Shown: positions 1 to 6,159 of the stretch, piece after piece | Layout of the letters: every line of letters starts with the position of its first letter | How positions within the stretch are numbered: the first letter of the stretch is position 1 | From: Alphaproteobacteria bacterium | GTDB taxonomy: Bacteria > Pseudomonadota > Alphaproteobacteria > Micropepsales > Micropepsaceae | Direction: 5' to 3' | NCBI GenBank assembly: GCA_003131925.1 | Contig: PKWC01000165.1 | Location: 1 to 6,159 of the forward strand | DNA: 6,159 nucleotides | Position numbers and translations under genes: made by a program | The notes under the pieces: model-generated | What the model was told of the DNA's origin: nothing | The model's input: the letters and a program-made list of their open reading frames with translations, nothing else | Databases searched by the model: none

Positions 1-2000
1 TCGTCACGGCAAGTGGCCACGTTGTGATGATGGCGCCCGACGGCTCGGTGGTATTCGCCGAGCAGGTCAGGCTTACCGACCGCATGAAGAACAGTGCGAT
101 GGAAAGTTTCGCGGCGCTCTTCGGGCAGAATGGACGTTTTGTGGCTGCGCGCGCGACGAGCATTGGCGGCGTGCGCACGGTGGCGACGAAGGCGATCTAC
201 ACGCCGTGCAAGATTTGCAACAAACCGGGCGAGCGTACGCCGGACTGGGACGTGAAAGCCTCGCGCGCCGTCTATGACGAAATTCATCATCGCATCTTCT
301 ACCGCGACGCAGTCGTCGAATTGGAAGGCATTCCCGTATTTTACACACCGATTTTCGAAAATCCGGACCCGACAGTGAAGCATGCGTCGGGCGTCCTCGT
401 GCCGGATTTGGGCTCGAAGAGCACTCTGGGATATTTCGTCAAGGTTCCATTCTATGCTGCATTCAGCGATTCACAGGACGCGACCTTTGAGCCCGTCATA
501 ACAACCTTCGGCGGCGAGCAACTGATCGGAGAGTATCGCCAGCGGTGGGAGCATGGCGGAATGTGGCTGCAAGCCAGCGTCGCAGACGATCCGCACGCCG
601 GCGCGAAAGAAAATCTCAATCAGTTCTACGGCTCGCTGTTCGGCGCCGGCACGGTGCCGATCGATGACGTATGGCATTTCGGCTACACGGCCCAGCTCAC
701 CTCCTATGCGAGCTATCTGCAACGCTACAGCATCAGCGACGCCGATCGGCTGACCAACAATTTGCTGCTGGAAGGTCTTGACGGCCGCAGCCGCTTCGCG
801 ATCACGGGTTATTTCTTTCAGGGCCTGCGCACGACCGACGACAACAATCTCTTCCCCGTGGTCCTGCCGCTTATCGAATACAACTACGTTCCGCAGCGGA
901 ATCTGCTCGGCGGCGATTTCCGATTCGATCTCTCCACGATCGCGATTTCGCGCAACATCGGAGAGGACGACCAACGCCTGACCGGAGAAGCTAGGTGGCG
1001 CTATCCCGTCATTATGGATGACGGCGAACTCCTCACCCTGCAGGGCGACGTGCGGGGCGATCTCTACCACACAAGCGACGTCAACGTGCTTGGCCAGACA
1101 GGACTTCCGGACAGCCAGTACATCACACGCGGCGCGCCCTATGTCGCGGTCGATTGGCGCTGGCCTTTCGTGTCGCCCGGCGCGTGGGGCATGACAGGGC
1201 TTGTCGTCGAGCCGATCGCCCAGGTGATCGCTGCCCCATATGGCGACAATCCGCCGGGCATTCCCAACGAGACGGGCTACGGCGTGCTGCCGACGGGCTC
1301 GCCCGCAGCCGATTTTCAACTCGACAGCAACGACATCTTCAATCTCGACCGGCTCTCGTCTCATGACCTGGTGGAAAGCGGCCCGAGTGCAAATGTCGGT
1401 GTGCGCAGTGAAGCTCTGTTCCCCACAGGCTCCGTCGAGTTTCTGCTTGGCCAGGCATATCGACTTAAGCCTGATCCGATCTTCGCGCCGGATTCCGGCT
1501 ACGACGGCAGGACATCGGACCTCGTCGGCGGCGTCGACGTCAACTTTCAGCCGCATCTGAGCGTCAGCGATCGCATCGATGTCGACGCCTCAACGGGCAC
1601 GCTGGAACGCAATGAAGCTGATCTCGATGCGGTTTACGGCCGATCGTCGCTCGAGATTGGCTATCTGAAGTTGCCTTTCGAAGAAGTAGTGACGCTGGGA
1701 TCGAGCTCCCGGGAAGAGGCAAAGGTCCAGGCTCTCATAGGACTTTGGGGAAATTGGCTCGCCTATGTCGGAGCGCAGCGCGACCTTGTCGCGAGCAAGA
1801 TGATTTCCGACCAATTCGGCTTCGGCTATGACGACGAGTGTCTCGGCTTTTCCCTCTCGTATGAACGGAATTTCACCGAGTTCCGGGAATTGCCGGCGTC
1901 GACGTCGGTCATTTTTCGTTTCACGCTCAAGACGAGCGAGGTCCCGGTGCAGCGCTCCGGCATCTTCCCTCAAAATCTCTATGCATCGACGCCGCTTTGA
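1..2000 (+). CDS. lptD: LPS-assembly protein LptD, 5'-truncated by window edge
   Basis: LptD is the outer-membrane beta-barrel that, with the lipoprotein LptE, inserts lipopolysaccharide into the outer leaflet. The reading frame is open to the left edge (first full codon at 3), so the true start, signal peptide and most of the N-terminal LptA-like jellyroll lie outside; about 665 codons are visible. Seen here: the end of the jellyroll (VVFAEQVRLTD), then YTPCKIC at about 198-218, the family signature GIPVFYTPIFENPDPTVK followed by SGVLVPD at about 321-405, and a long run of alternating barrel strands rich in aromatic residues. The C-terminus (YDDECLGFSLSYERNF, then FTLKTSE...QRSGIFPQN) aligns by eye with the end of E. 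coli LptD (CCYAIRVGYER, LRSNILPYQN). Only three cysteines are visible. The ATG at 24 is internal. In alphaproteobacteria lptF and lptG usually lie upstream. The family call is secure. Confidence 0.96.
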   Translation, partial: VTASGHVVMMAPDGSVVFAEQVRLTDRMKNSAMESFAALFGQNGRFVAARATSIGGVRTVATKAIYTPCKICNKPGERTPDWDVKASRAVYDEIHHRIFYRDAVVELEGIPVFYTPIFENPDPTVKHASGVLVPDLGSKSTLGYFVKVPFYAAFSDSQDATFEPVITTFGGEQLIGEYRQRWEHGGMWLQASVADDPHAGAKENLNQFYGSLFGAGTVPIDDVWHFGYTAQLTSYASYLQRYSISDADRLTNNLLLEGLDGRSRFAITGYFFQGLRTTDDNNLFPVVLPLIEYNYVPQRNLLGGDFRFDLSTIAISRNIGEDDQRLTGEARWRYPVIMDDGELLTLQGDVRGDLYHTSDVNVLGQTGLPDSQYITRGAPYVAVDWRWPFVSPGAWGMTGLVVEPIAQVIAAPYGDNPPGIPNETGYGVLPTGSPAADFQLDSNDIFNLDRLSSHDLVESGPSANVGVRSEALFPTGSVEFLLGQAYRLKPDPIFAPDSGYDGRTSDLVGGVDVNFQPHLSVSDRIDVDASTGTLERNEADLDAVYGRSSLEIGYLKLPFEEVVTLGSSSREEAKVQALIGLWGNWLAYVGAQRDLVASKMISDQFGFGYDDECLGFSLSYERNFTEFRELPASTSVIFRFTLKTSEVPVQRSGIFPQNLYASTPL

Positions 2001-2024
2001 CGGACCGGCCGAAATGCTTATTCT
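1997..2024 (+). promoter_or_regulatory. candidate sigma-70-type promoter for surA-pdxA-rsmA
   Basis: TTGACG (1997-2002) and TATTCT (2019-2024) are separated by 16 bp. They match the TTGACA/TATAAT consensus at five of six and four of six positions. The -35 box overlaps the lptD stop codon. Transcription would start near 2031, giving a leader of about 75 nt before the surA start. The stretch stands out as AT-richer than its surroundings. This is a match by eye only; surA could equally be co-transcribed with lptD, because no terminator is visible in the gap. Confidence 0.35.
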
Positions 2025-2036
2025 GCAAACCTGAGC

Positions 2037-2055
2037 CGGGCGCCCGCGGATCCGC
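2037..2055. repeat. two abutting 10-bp perfect palindromes in the lptD-surA gap
   Basis: CGGGCGCCCG (2037-2046) and GCGGATCCGC (2046-2055) are each identical to their reverse complement and share one G. They lie in the predicted surA leader, between the candidate promoter and the start codon. Neither has a loop, and no T tract follows, so they do not look like a Rho-independent terminator. They could be a protein-binding site, an element of leader RNA structure, or chance in GC-rich DNA. Confidence 0.4.
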
Positions 2056-2105
2056 CGAAGAGGGACTCACGTCGGCAGCCTGAGACTCAACACTCGAAGA
2101 CCGAC

Positions 2106-3497
2106 TTGAACCCTCGATTTTACAGATATGCCGTGTGGGTCATGCTCGCGTTCGCGGCGGGAGCAGCGCCGATTGCTCTCGTCGCAGCGCCAGCGCGCCA
2201 ATCTGCCGCCGCGCTGGCTTCGAACGCACCTGTGCAGCCGAACGCGGCAGATCTCGCCGGCTCTGTTGTCCATCACGGTGACGGCGTCGCCGCGATCGTC
2301 AACGACTCGGTCATCTCCGACTACGATCTGCGCCAGCGCATGGCGCTTTTCATTGCCACCTCGGGGGTTCGGCCCTCGGCGGACGCCCTGGACGAGATTC
2401 GCGGACAGGTGCTCAAAGAGCTCGAGACCGAAAGGATGGAACTTCTGGAGGCGCAGAAGGCCAACGTTACGGTCTCCGCGGCGGATGTCGACAAGGCGAT
2501 CGACGACATCATCAAAAGTAACCATCTTTCCCTGGACCAACTGAAATCCGTTTTGTCGCAGGGTGGCGTCGACATGGCTACGCTACGCGCGCAGATAAGC
2601 GTGCAAATCGCATGGTCCAAGCTGGTGCAGGACCAATTGGGCGACCGTGTCCATGTTTCCCCGGAGGAGGTTAACGCCGAGTTCGAGCGGATCAAGCAAG
2701 GAGCCAACAAGCCGCGCTATCGGGTCAGCGAAATCTTCCAGGCCGTCGATTCGCCTGAGCAGGACGCAAAGGTCCTGAAGGACATGACCGATCTCGACAA
2801 CCAGATCCAACTCGGGGCGCCGTTCTCCACCGTCGCCCGGCAGTTCAGCCAGAACCCCACGGCCGCACAGGGCGGCGATCTGGGATGGACCCAGGAAGGC
2901 CAGCTTTCCGCCGAATTGGAAGCGCGGCTGAAGGGAATGAGTATTGGTGATGTGAGCCAGCCCATACGGGCGTCCGGCGGATATTACATCATACAGTTGC
3001 GCGACAGGCAGGAGCCGGCCGGCACCAAGATTCCGACGGTTGCCCAGCAGAGCGCCATACCTACGGGCACTTTGCCGCTCGTGCGCGTCCTCCTGCCGAT
3101 CGGTCCCAAGCCTGCGAAGGAGTTGGCCGAACGCGCCACGGCGGCGGCTGGGGCTCTCCGTGCCCACATCCGGGACTGTCAGCACGCGCACGACGTTGTG
3201 AGCCGCGTGCCCGCCGCGGTTTACCAGAATCTCGGAACCATGCGTCTCTCCGATCTCAGCGCCAGCATGCAGGCCGAGATCGCAAAAACGCCGGCCGGCG
3301 AAACCACCGAGCCCTTCACGTCGCCCGCGGGCGTGGAGTTGATCGTGCGCTGCGACAAGCCCGTGCCAATAGAAACGGCGATTGTCATTCCCACCCGCGA
3401 TCAGGTCGAGCAGCAGCTTTACGAAGAACAGATGACGGTGCTCGCCCGGCGCTATCTGCGCGATCTGCGGCGCGAGGCCGATGTCGAATCCCGCTGA
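2106..3497 (+). CDS. surA: SurA-like periplasmic chaperone (parvulin-type domains)
   Basis: A periplasmic chaperone of the SurA family, 463 residues. In E. coli SurA escorts outer-membrane proteins, LptD included, to the Bam complex. The N-terminus has Arg4 and Arg7 followed by a hydrophobic stretch (about 9-28) and an APA-type cleavage site near residue 30, so it looks like an exported protein. An Ala/Pro/Asn-rich linker follows, then the SurA N-terminal helical domain (about 58-178, opening GDGVAAIVND), a parvulin-like domain (about 203-303, with GGDLGW and GGYYIIQLRD), and a second degenerate parvulin-like domain (about 322-418), then a C-terminal helix. The start is TTG: no ATG or GTG lies in frame upstream back to the lptD end, and the alternative ATG at 2142 would remove the positive n-region. 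GAAGA at 2096-2100 is a weak ribosome-binding site. Both isomerase domains appear to lack the catalytic histidines, so a pure chaperone role is likely. Its 3' end overlaps pdxA by 17 bp. Confidence 0.9.
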   Translation: MNPRFYRYAVWVMLAFAAGAAPIALVAAPARQSAAALASNAPVQPNAADLAGSVVHHGDGVAAIVNDSVISDYDLRQRMALFIATSGVRPSADALDEIRGQVLKELETERMELLEAQKANVTVSAADVDKAIDDIIKSNHLSLDQLKSVLSQGGVDMATLRAQISVQIAWSKLVQDQLGDRVHVSPEEVNAEFERIKQGANKPRYRVSEIFQAVDSPEQDAKVLKDMTDLDNQIQLGAPFSTVARQFSQNPTAAQGGDLGWTQEGQLSAELEARLKGMSIGDVSQPIRASGGYYIIQLRDRQEPAGTKIPTVAQQSAIPTGTLPLVRVLLPIGPKPAKELAERATAAAGALRAHIRDCQHAHDVVSRVPAAVYQNLGTMRLSDLSASMQAEIAKTPAGETTEPFTSPAGVELIVRCDKPVPIETAIVIPTRDQVEQQLYEEQMTVLARRYLRDLRREADVESR

Positions 3498-4419
3498 CAA
3501 ACGCGCGGGCTCTCCCGTTCTCATCACGATGGGCGATCCCGCGGGAATAGGCCCGGAGGTCGCAGCAAAAGCCTGGCGGGCACTCGACGGCCACGCAGGC
3601 TCCCATCCCTTGCGCCTTGTCGGAGAACCGGATGTTTTTCGCGTCCACGGCCCGCTCGCGGACGGCGCATTCTGGGCTCGAGGGGCGGCAGGCCACTCTA
3701 CAACCGCCGAAGCGGTCATCGGCGCGATCGATGTTTCCGTTCGTGCGGCGTTGGCGGGCGAAGCGGCCGCCGTCGTGACGGCGCCGATCAACAAGGCCCT
3801 GCTGATGGAAGCGGGCTTTGTTTTTGCTGGTCACACCGAATATCTCGCTTCGCTAACAGGCGCGCGGCGCGCCGTCATGATGCTTGTGGGTGGTGGCCTG
3901 CGCGTGGTGCCACTGACAATTCATGTTCCGATAGCGGAGGTTCCGAACGCAATTTCTCGGGAGGCGATCATTGAGACCTCCGAGATCATCGTCGCTGCGC
4001 TCGCGCGGGATTTTTGCGTCGAGCGGCCGCGCCTCGCCGTTGCGGGGCTGAATCCGCATTCAGGCGAAAGCGGAAGGCTGGGGCGCGAGGAGGTCGAAAT
4101 TATCGCACCTGCCGTTGAGAGCCTTCAGATGCGCGGCCATCTCGTGGAAGGGCCCCTTTCTGCCGACACGATGTTTCACGCCGAAGCGCGCGCGCGCTTT
4201 GACGCGGCGCTGTGCATGTATCACGATCAGGCGCTAATTCCGCTGAAGACGATTGCGTTCTGGGAAGGCGTGAACGTGACGCTCGGACTGCCCATCGTGC
4301 GCACATCGCCCGATCACGGCACGGCACCCGACATTGCCGGCAAACGAAAGGCCGACGCGCGCAGCATGATTGAGGCCGTCAGGATGGCCGCGGCGATGGC
4401 GGATGCGCGAGGTCTCTGA
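3481..4419 (+). CDS. pdxA: 4-hydroxythreonine-4-phosphate dehydrogenase PdxA
   Basis: A cytoplasmic, metal- and NAD-dependent enzyme of the DXP-dependent pyridoxal 5'-phosphate pathway. It oxidises 4-phosphohydroxy-L-threonine, and the product decarboxylates to the 3-amino-2-oxopropyl phosphate used by PdxJ. It is 312 residues, against 329 in E. coli, and looks complete. Motifs in order: MGDPAGIGPE (17-26), TAPINK (100-105), GHTE (117-120), IHVP (147-150), LNPHSGE (190-196), MYHDQ (246-250), and EGVN...IVRTSPDHGTA (262-282). The expected metal ligands are His148, His193 and His248, and the substrate contacts His118, Thr119, Asp229, Lys256, Asn265 and Arg274. All sit at a constant offset of 18 from the E. 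coli residues I recall, so the enzyme should be active. The ATG lies inside the end of surA. GAGG at 3474-3477 is only 3 nt away, so coupled translation is likely. No start codon is available further upstream in frame before a stop. Confidence 0.97.
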   Translation: MSNPADKRAGSPVLITMGDPAGIGPEVAAKAWRALDGHAGSHPLRLVGEPDVFRVHGPLADGAFWARGAAGHSTTAEAVIGAIDVSVRAALAGEAAAVVTAPINKALLMEAGFVFAGHTEYLASLTGARRAVMMLVGGGLRVVPLTIHVPIAEVPNAISREAIIETSEIIVAALARDFCVERPRLAVAGLNPHSGESGRLGREEVEIIAPAVESLQMRGHLVEGPLSADTMFHAEARARFDAALCMYHDQALIPLKTIAFWEGVNVTLGLPIVRTSPDHGTAPDIAGKRKADARSMIEAVRMAAAMADARGL

Positions 4420-5311
4420 CGGGTTGCCGCCGCTGCGGAGCGTGATCGCCGCTCACGGACTCGGCGCGAAGAAATCGCTCGGCCAGAATTTCCTGCTCGA
4501 CTTTAATCTCACAAAAAAGATTGCTCGGGCGGCGGGTCCGCTCGAGAACACGACGGTTTACGAAGTCGGACCGGGACCGGGCGGCTTGACGCGCGCGCTT
4601 TTCACCGAAGGCGCAAGCCGCGTGATCGCGATCGAACGCGATGAACGCTGTCTTCCGGCTCTCGACGAAATTTCGCGCTGCTATCCCGGCCGCCTGGAGA
4701 TCATTCGCGCCGACGCCGTCACGCTCGACGAGTCGGAGATGCTTCGTGAGCGCAACGTCGTGCCTCCCGTTCGAGTCGCCGCAAATCTTCCCTACAACAT
4801 TGCGACTGCCCTGCTCGTCAAATGGCTCACGGTGTCCGATTGGCCACCGTTCTGGAGAAGTCTGACACTCATGTTTCAGCGCGAAGTTGCGCTAAGGATT
4901 GTCGGCAGGCCGGGTTCGAGCGAATTCGGACGGCTCTCCGTGCTCGCCCAATGGCGGTCGCGGCCGCGCATTCTGTTCGACGTCGACCGCCGTGCGTTTA
5001 CGCCCTCGCCAAAGGTGACATCCTCGCTGGTGCGGATCGAACCCATGCAAACGGCACTCGCGCCGGCGCGGCTCGACGATTTGCAATCCGTCACCGCTGC
5101 AGCTTTCGGCCACCGGCGCAAAATGCTGCGCCAGAGCTTAAAGCTCATCGCATCGGATGCGGAGGCGCTCGTCCGCGCAGCAGGCATCGATCCGCAGATG
5201 CGCCCGCAGGATCTCGGGATCGAAGCGTTCGCCGCGCTTGCGCGGGAACGGCGAACTCTGCTTGAGGCCCGCGACGCGCCATGCGACAGTTGCAACGGTC
5301 CCCATACCTAG
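4403..5311 (+). CDS. rsmA: 16S rRNA (adenine1518-N6/adenine1519-N6)-dimethyltransferase RsmA
   Basis: RsmA (KsgA) uses S-adenosylmethionine to dimethylate two adjacent adenines near the 3' end of 16S rRNA, a late step in 30S maturation; its loss causes kasugamycin resistance in E. coli. The call is 302 residues. Motifs: KKSLGQNFL (23-31), the SAM-binding VYEVGPGPGGLT (52-63), the acidic residue of AIERD (Glu78), ADA with Asp104, the catalytic NLPYNI (128-133), FTPSPKVTS (199-207) and FGHRRKMLRQSL (235-246). A longer reading from a TTG at 4370 is possible, but the ATG at 4403 places DGLPPL at the position usual for alphaproteobacterial RsmA, and the extra 11 residues look like read-through of pdxA sequence. 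There is no clear Shine-Dalgarno, and the 17-bp overlap with pdxA suggests coupled translation. The C-terminal tail ends in a small CDSC motif (294-297) that I do not recognise. Confidence 0.97.
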   Translation: MREVSDGLPPLRSVIAAHGLGAKKSLGQNFLLDFNLTKKIARAAGPLENTTVYEVGPGPGGLTRALFTEGASRVIAIERDERCLPALDEISRCYPGRLEIIRADAVTLDESEMLRERNVVPPVRVAANLPYNIATALLVKWLTVSDWPPFWRSLTLMFQREVALRIVGRPGSSEFGRLSVLAQWRSRPRILFDVDRRAFTPSPKVTSSLVRIEPMQTALAPARLDDLQSVTAAAFGHRRKMLRQSLKLIASDAEALVRAAGIDPQMRPQDLGIEAFAALARERRTLLEARDAPCDSCNGPHT

Positions 5312-5314
5312 GAG
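5310..5314 (+). promoter_or_regulatory. Shine-Dalgarno (AGGAG) for the alcohol dehydrogenase
   Basis: AGGAG overlaps the TAG stop of rsmA and lies 7 nt before the ATG at 5322, which is near-ideal spacing. It fixes the start of the dehydrogenase and is the only strong ribosome-binding site in the window, in contrast to the surA, pdxA and rsmA starts. Confidence 0.85.
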
Positions 5315-5321
5315 AGTTGCG

Positions 5322-6159
5322 ATGCGGTCTCAGGCGATCGTCGAATTTGGAGCGCCGCTCAAGGAGATCGAAGCGCCGACGCCGGTGCCACAAGGAACGG
5401 AAGTGCTTCTGAAAGTTCTGCATGCCGGCGTGTGCCACAGCGACGTCCACATTCATGATGGCTATTTCGATCTCGGCAATGGAGGCAAACTGCCGCTCGG
5501 TCTCAGATTGCCCCACACGATGGGGCACGAGATCGAGGGCGAGATTGTCGCGCTAGGGCCGGATGCAAAAGGGATCCGGCTCGGGGAGCGCCGTGCTGCA
5601 TTTCCTTGGATTGGCTGCCAGGATTGCCCCGCCTGCCTTCGCGGCGAGGAAAATCTCTGCGCGAGGCCCCGGCAACTTGGATGTTCCGGGGGCATTGCCG
5701 GCGGCTACGCGACACACGTCCTGATCCCCCATCCAAAATACCTCCTAGGCTACGGGCAGGCGCCACCGGCTTTGGCCGCGGCCTATATGTGTTCAGGCCT
5801 GACCGCCATCGGCGCGATCAAGAAGATCGGCAATCTTCATCGCAATGACCGGATCGTCGTGATTGGGTGCGGTGGAGTCGGCCTGATGGGAATTCAGTTC
5901 GCAAAGGCTCTGACGGGTAAGGGGCCGCTCGCTGCCGACATCGACGAGGGCCGTCTGGCAGCGGCTCACAAGTCCGGCGCCGCGGCAATCTACAATACCA
6001 AGGATGCCGGCGCCGCGAACAAACTCATCGCGGACACCGGGGGTGGGGCCTATGCGGCGGTCGATTTCGTGGGCTCCGAAGCCAGCTTTGCGTTTGCGAA
6101 TGCGGTCGTCCGCAGGGGCGGGAAGATCATCCTGGTCGGCTTGTTCGGGGGCGCGATGG
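5322..6159 (+). CDS. zinc-dependent alcohol dehydrogenase (MDR superfamily), 3'-truncated by window edge
   Basis: A medium-chain zinc alcohol dehydrogenase; 279 codons are visible and the frame is open at the right edge, so the last 60-80 residues of a typical protein of about 350 are missing. Catalytic-domain signs: GVCHSD with Cys38, GHE with His69 and Glu70, and Cys157 in YMCSGLTA as the third catalytic-zinc ligand. Cys99, Cys102, Cys105 and Cys113 (GCQDCPACLRGEENLC) form the structural-zinc lobe. The Rossmann motif GCGGVG is at 182-187, and the acidic Asp206 after the second strand (AADIDEG) points to NAD rather than NADP. The inserted loop HDGYFDLGNGGKLPL and the HPKYLL segment resemble a bacterial subgroup annotated only as alcohol dehydrogenase, so I give no gene symbol or substrate. 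It starts 10 bp after rsmA and may be the last gene of the operon. All zinc ligands are intact, so it should be active. Confidence 0.93.
   Translation, partial: MRSQAIVEFGAPLKEIEAPTPVPQGTEVLLKVLHAGVCHSDVHIHDGYFDLGNGGKLPLGLRLPHTMGHEIEGEIVALGPDAKGIRLGERRAAFPWIGCQDCPACLRGEENLCARPRQLGCSGGIAGGYATHVLIPHPKYLLGYGQAPPALAAAYMCSGLTAIGAIKKIGNLHRNDRIVVIGCGGVGLMGIQFAKALTGKGPLAADIDEGRLAAAHKSGAAAIYNTKDAGAANKLIADTGGGAYAAVDFVGSEASFAFANAVVRRGGKIILVGLFGGAM

Noticed and set aside
24..26. ATG at 24 as the start of lptD
   Set aside because: The frame is open to the window edge, and the residues before it (TASGHVV) continue the LptD jellyroll pattern, so this Met is internal.
471..1556. 361-codon open frame on the minus strand inside lptD
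   Set aside because: It lies wholly antisense to a strongly supported lptD frame, its product is a low-complexity mix rich in Arg, Ala and Val with no recognisable motif, and long antisense frames are common in GC-rich genes.
1828..2034. Small + strand frame spanning the lptD end and the intergenic gap
   Set aside because: Most of it is lptD read in another frame, and no start signal or motif supports it.
2031..2060. GC palindromes as a Rho-independent terminator of lptD
   Set aside because: There is no loop of suitable size and no following T tract.
2583..3794. 403-codon open frame on the minus strand across surA and pdxA
   Set aside because: It is antisense to two confident genes and spans their junction; no motif or signal is visible in the product. 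It is a by-product of codon bias.
4370..4402. Upstream TTG start for rsmA
   Set aside because: The extra 11 residues (RPSGWPRRWR-type) come from the pdxA coding region and do not resemble the RsmA N-terminus; the ATG at 4403 fits the family.
4566..4585. Short GGACCGG direct repeat in rsmA
   Set aside because: It simply encodes the glycine-rich GPGPGG of the SAM-binding motif.

Overview
The window is a GC-rich, almost fully coding piece of chromosome with every gene on the + strand. It carries the conserved run lptD - surA - pdxA - rsmA, followed by a zinc-dependent alcohol dehydrogenase. Gene order, the style of the RsmA N-terminus (DGLPPL...KKSLGQNFLLD) and the CxxC in LptD suggest an alphaproteobacterium, probably Hyphomicrobiales (Rhizobiales). 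A methylotroph-like relative (Beijerinckiaceae/Methylocystaceae) is only a guess; no marker here fixes the genus.

Layout: 1-2000 is the 3' part of lptD, whose start lies before the window. 2001-2105 is the only real intergenic gap; it holds a candidate sigma-70-type promoter and two abutting 10-bp GC palindromes. 2106-3497 is a surA-like periplasmic chaperone starting at TTG. 3481-4419 is pdxA and 4403-5311 is rsmA. The surA/pdxA and pdxA/rsmA junctions each overlap by exactly 17 bp. From 5322 a zinc alcohol dehydrogenase runs off the right edge, 10 bp after rsmA and behind a clear Shine-Dalgarno sequence. There is no stretch over 300 bases without a gene. I see no tRNA, rRNA, CRISPR, insertion sequence, integration site or convincing terminator.

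How the genes fit together: LptD is the outer-membrane LPS translocon and SurA is the periplasmic chaperone that in E. coli helps LptD and other beta-barrels assemble, so these two are a functional pair. PdxA (vitamin B6 synthesis) and RsmA (16S rRNA dimethylation) are housekeeping genes that travel with them in many Proteobacteria. The dehydrogenase has no evident link to the others.

The window looks like an ordinary conserved operon, and I found no undescribed system. The points most worth a second look are the SurA homologue, in which both parvulin-type domains lack the catalytic histidines and the second is strongly degenerate; the reduced and rearranged cysteine set of LptD; the twin overlaps; and the dehydrogenase attached to the end of the operon.
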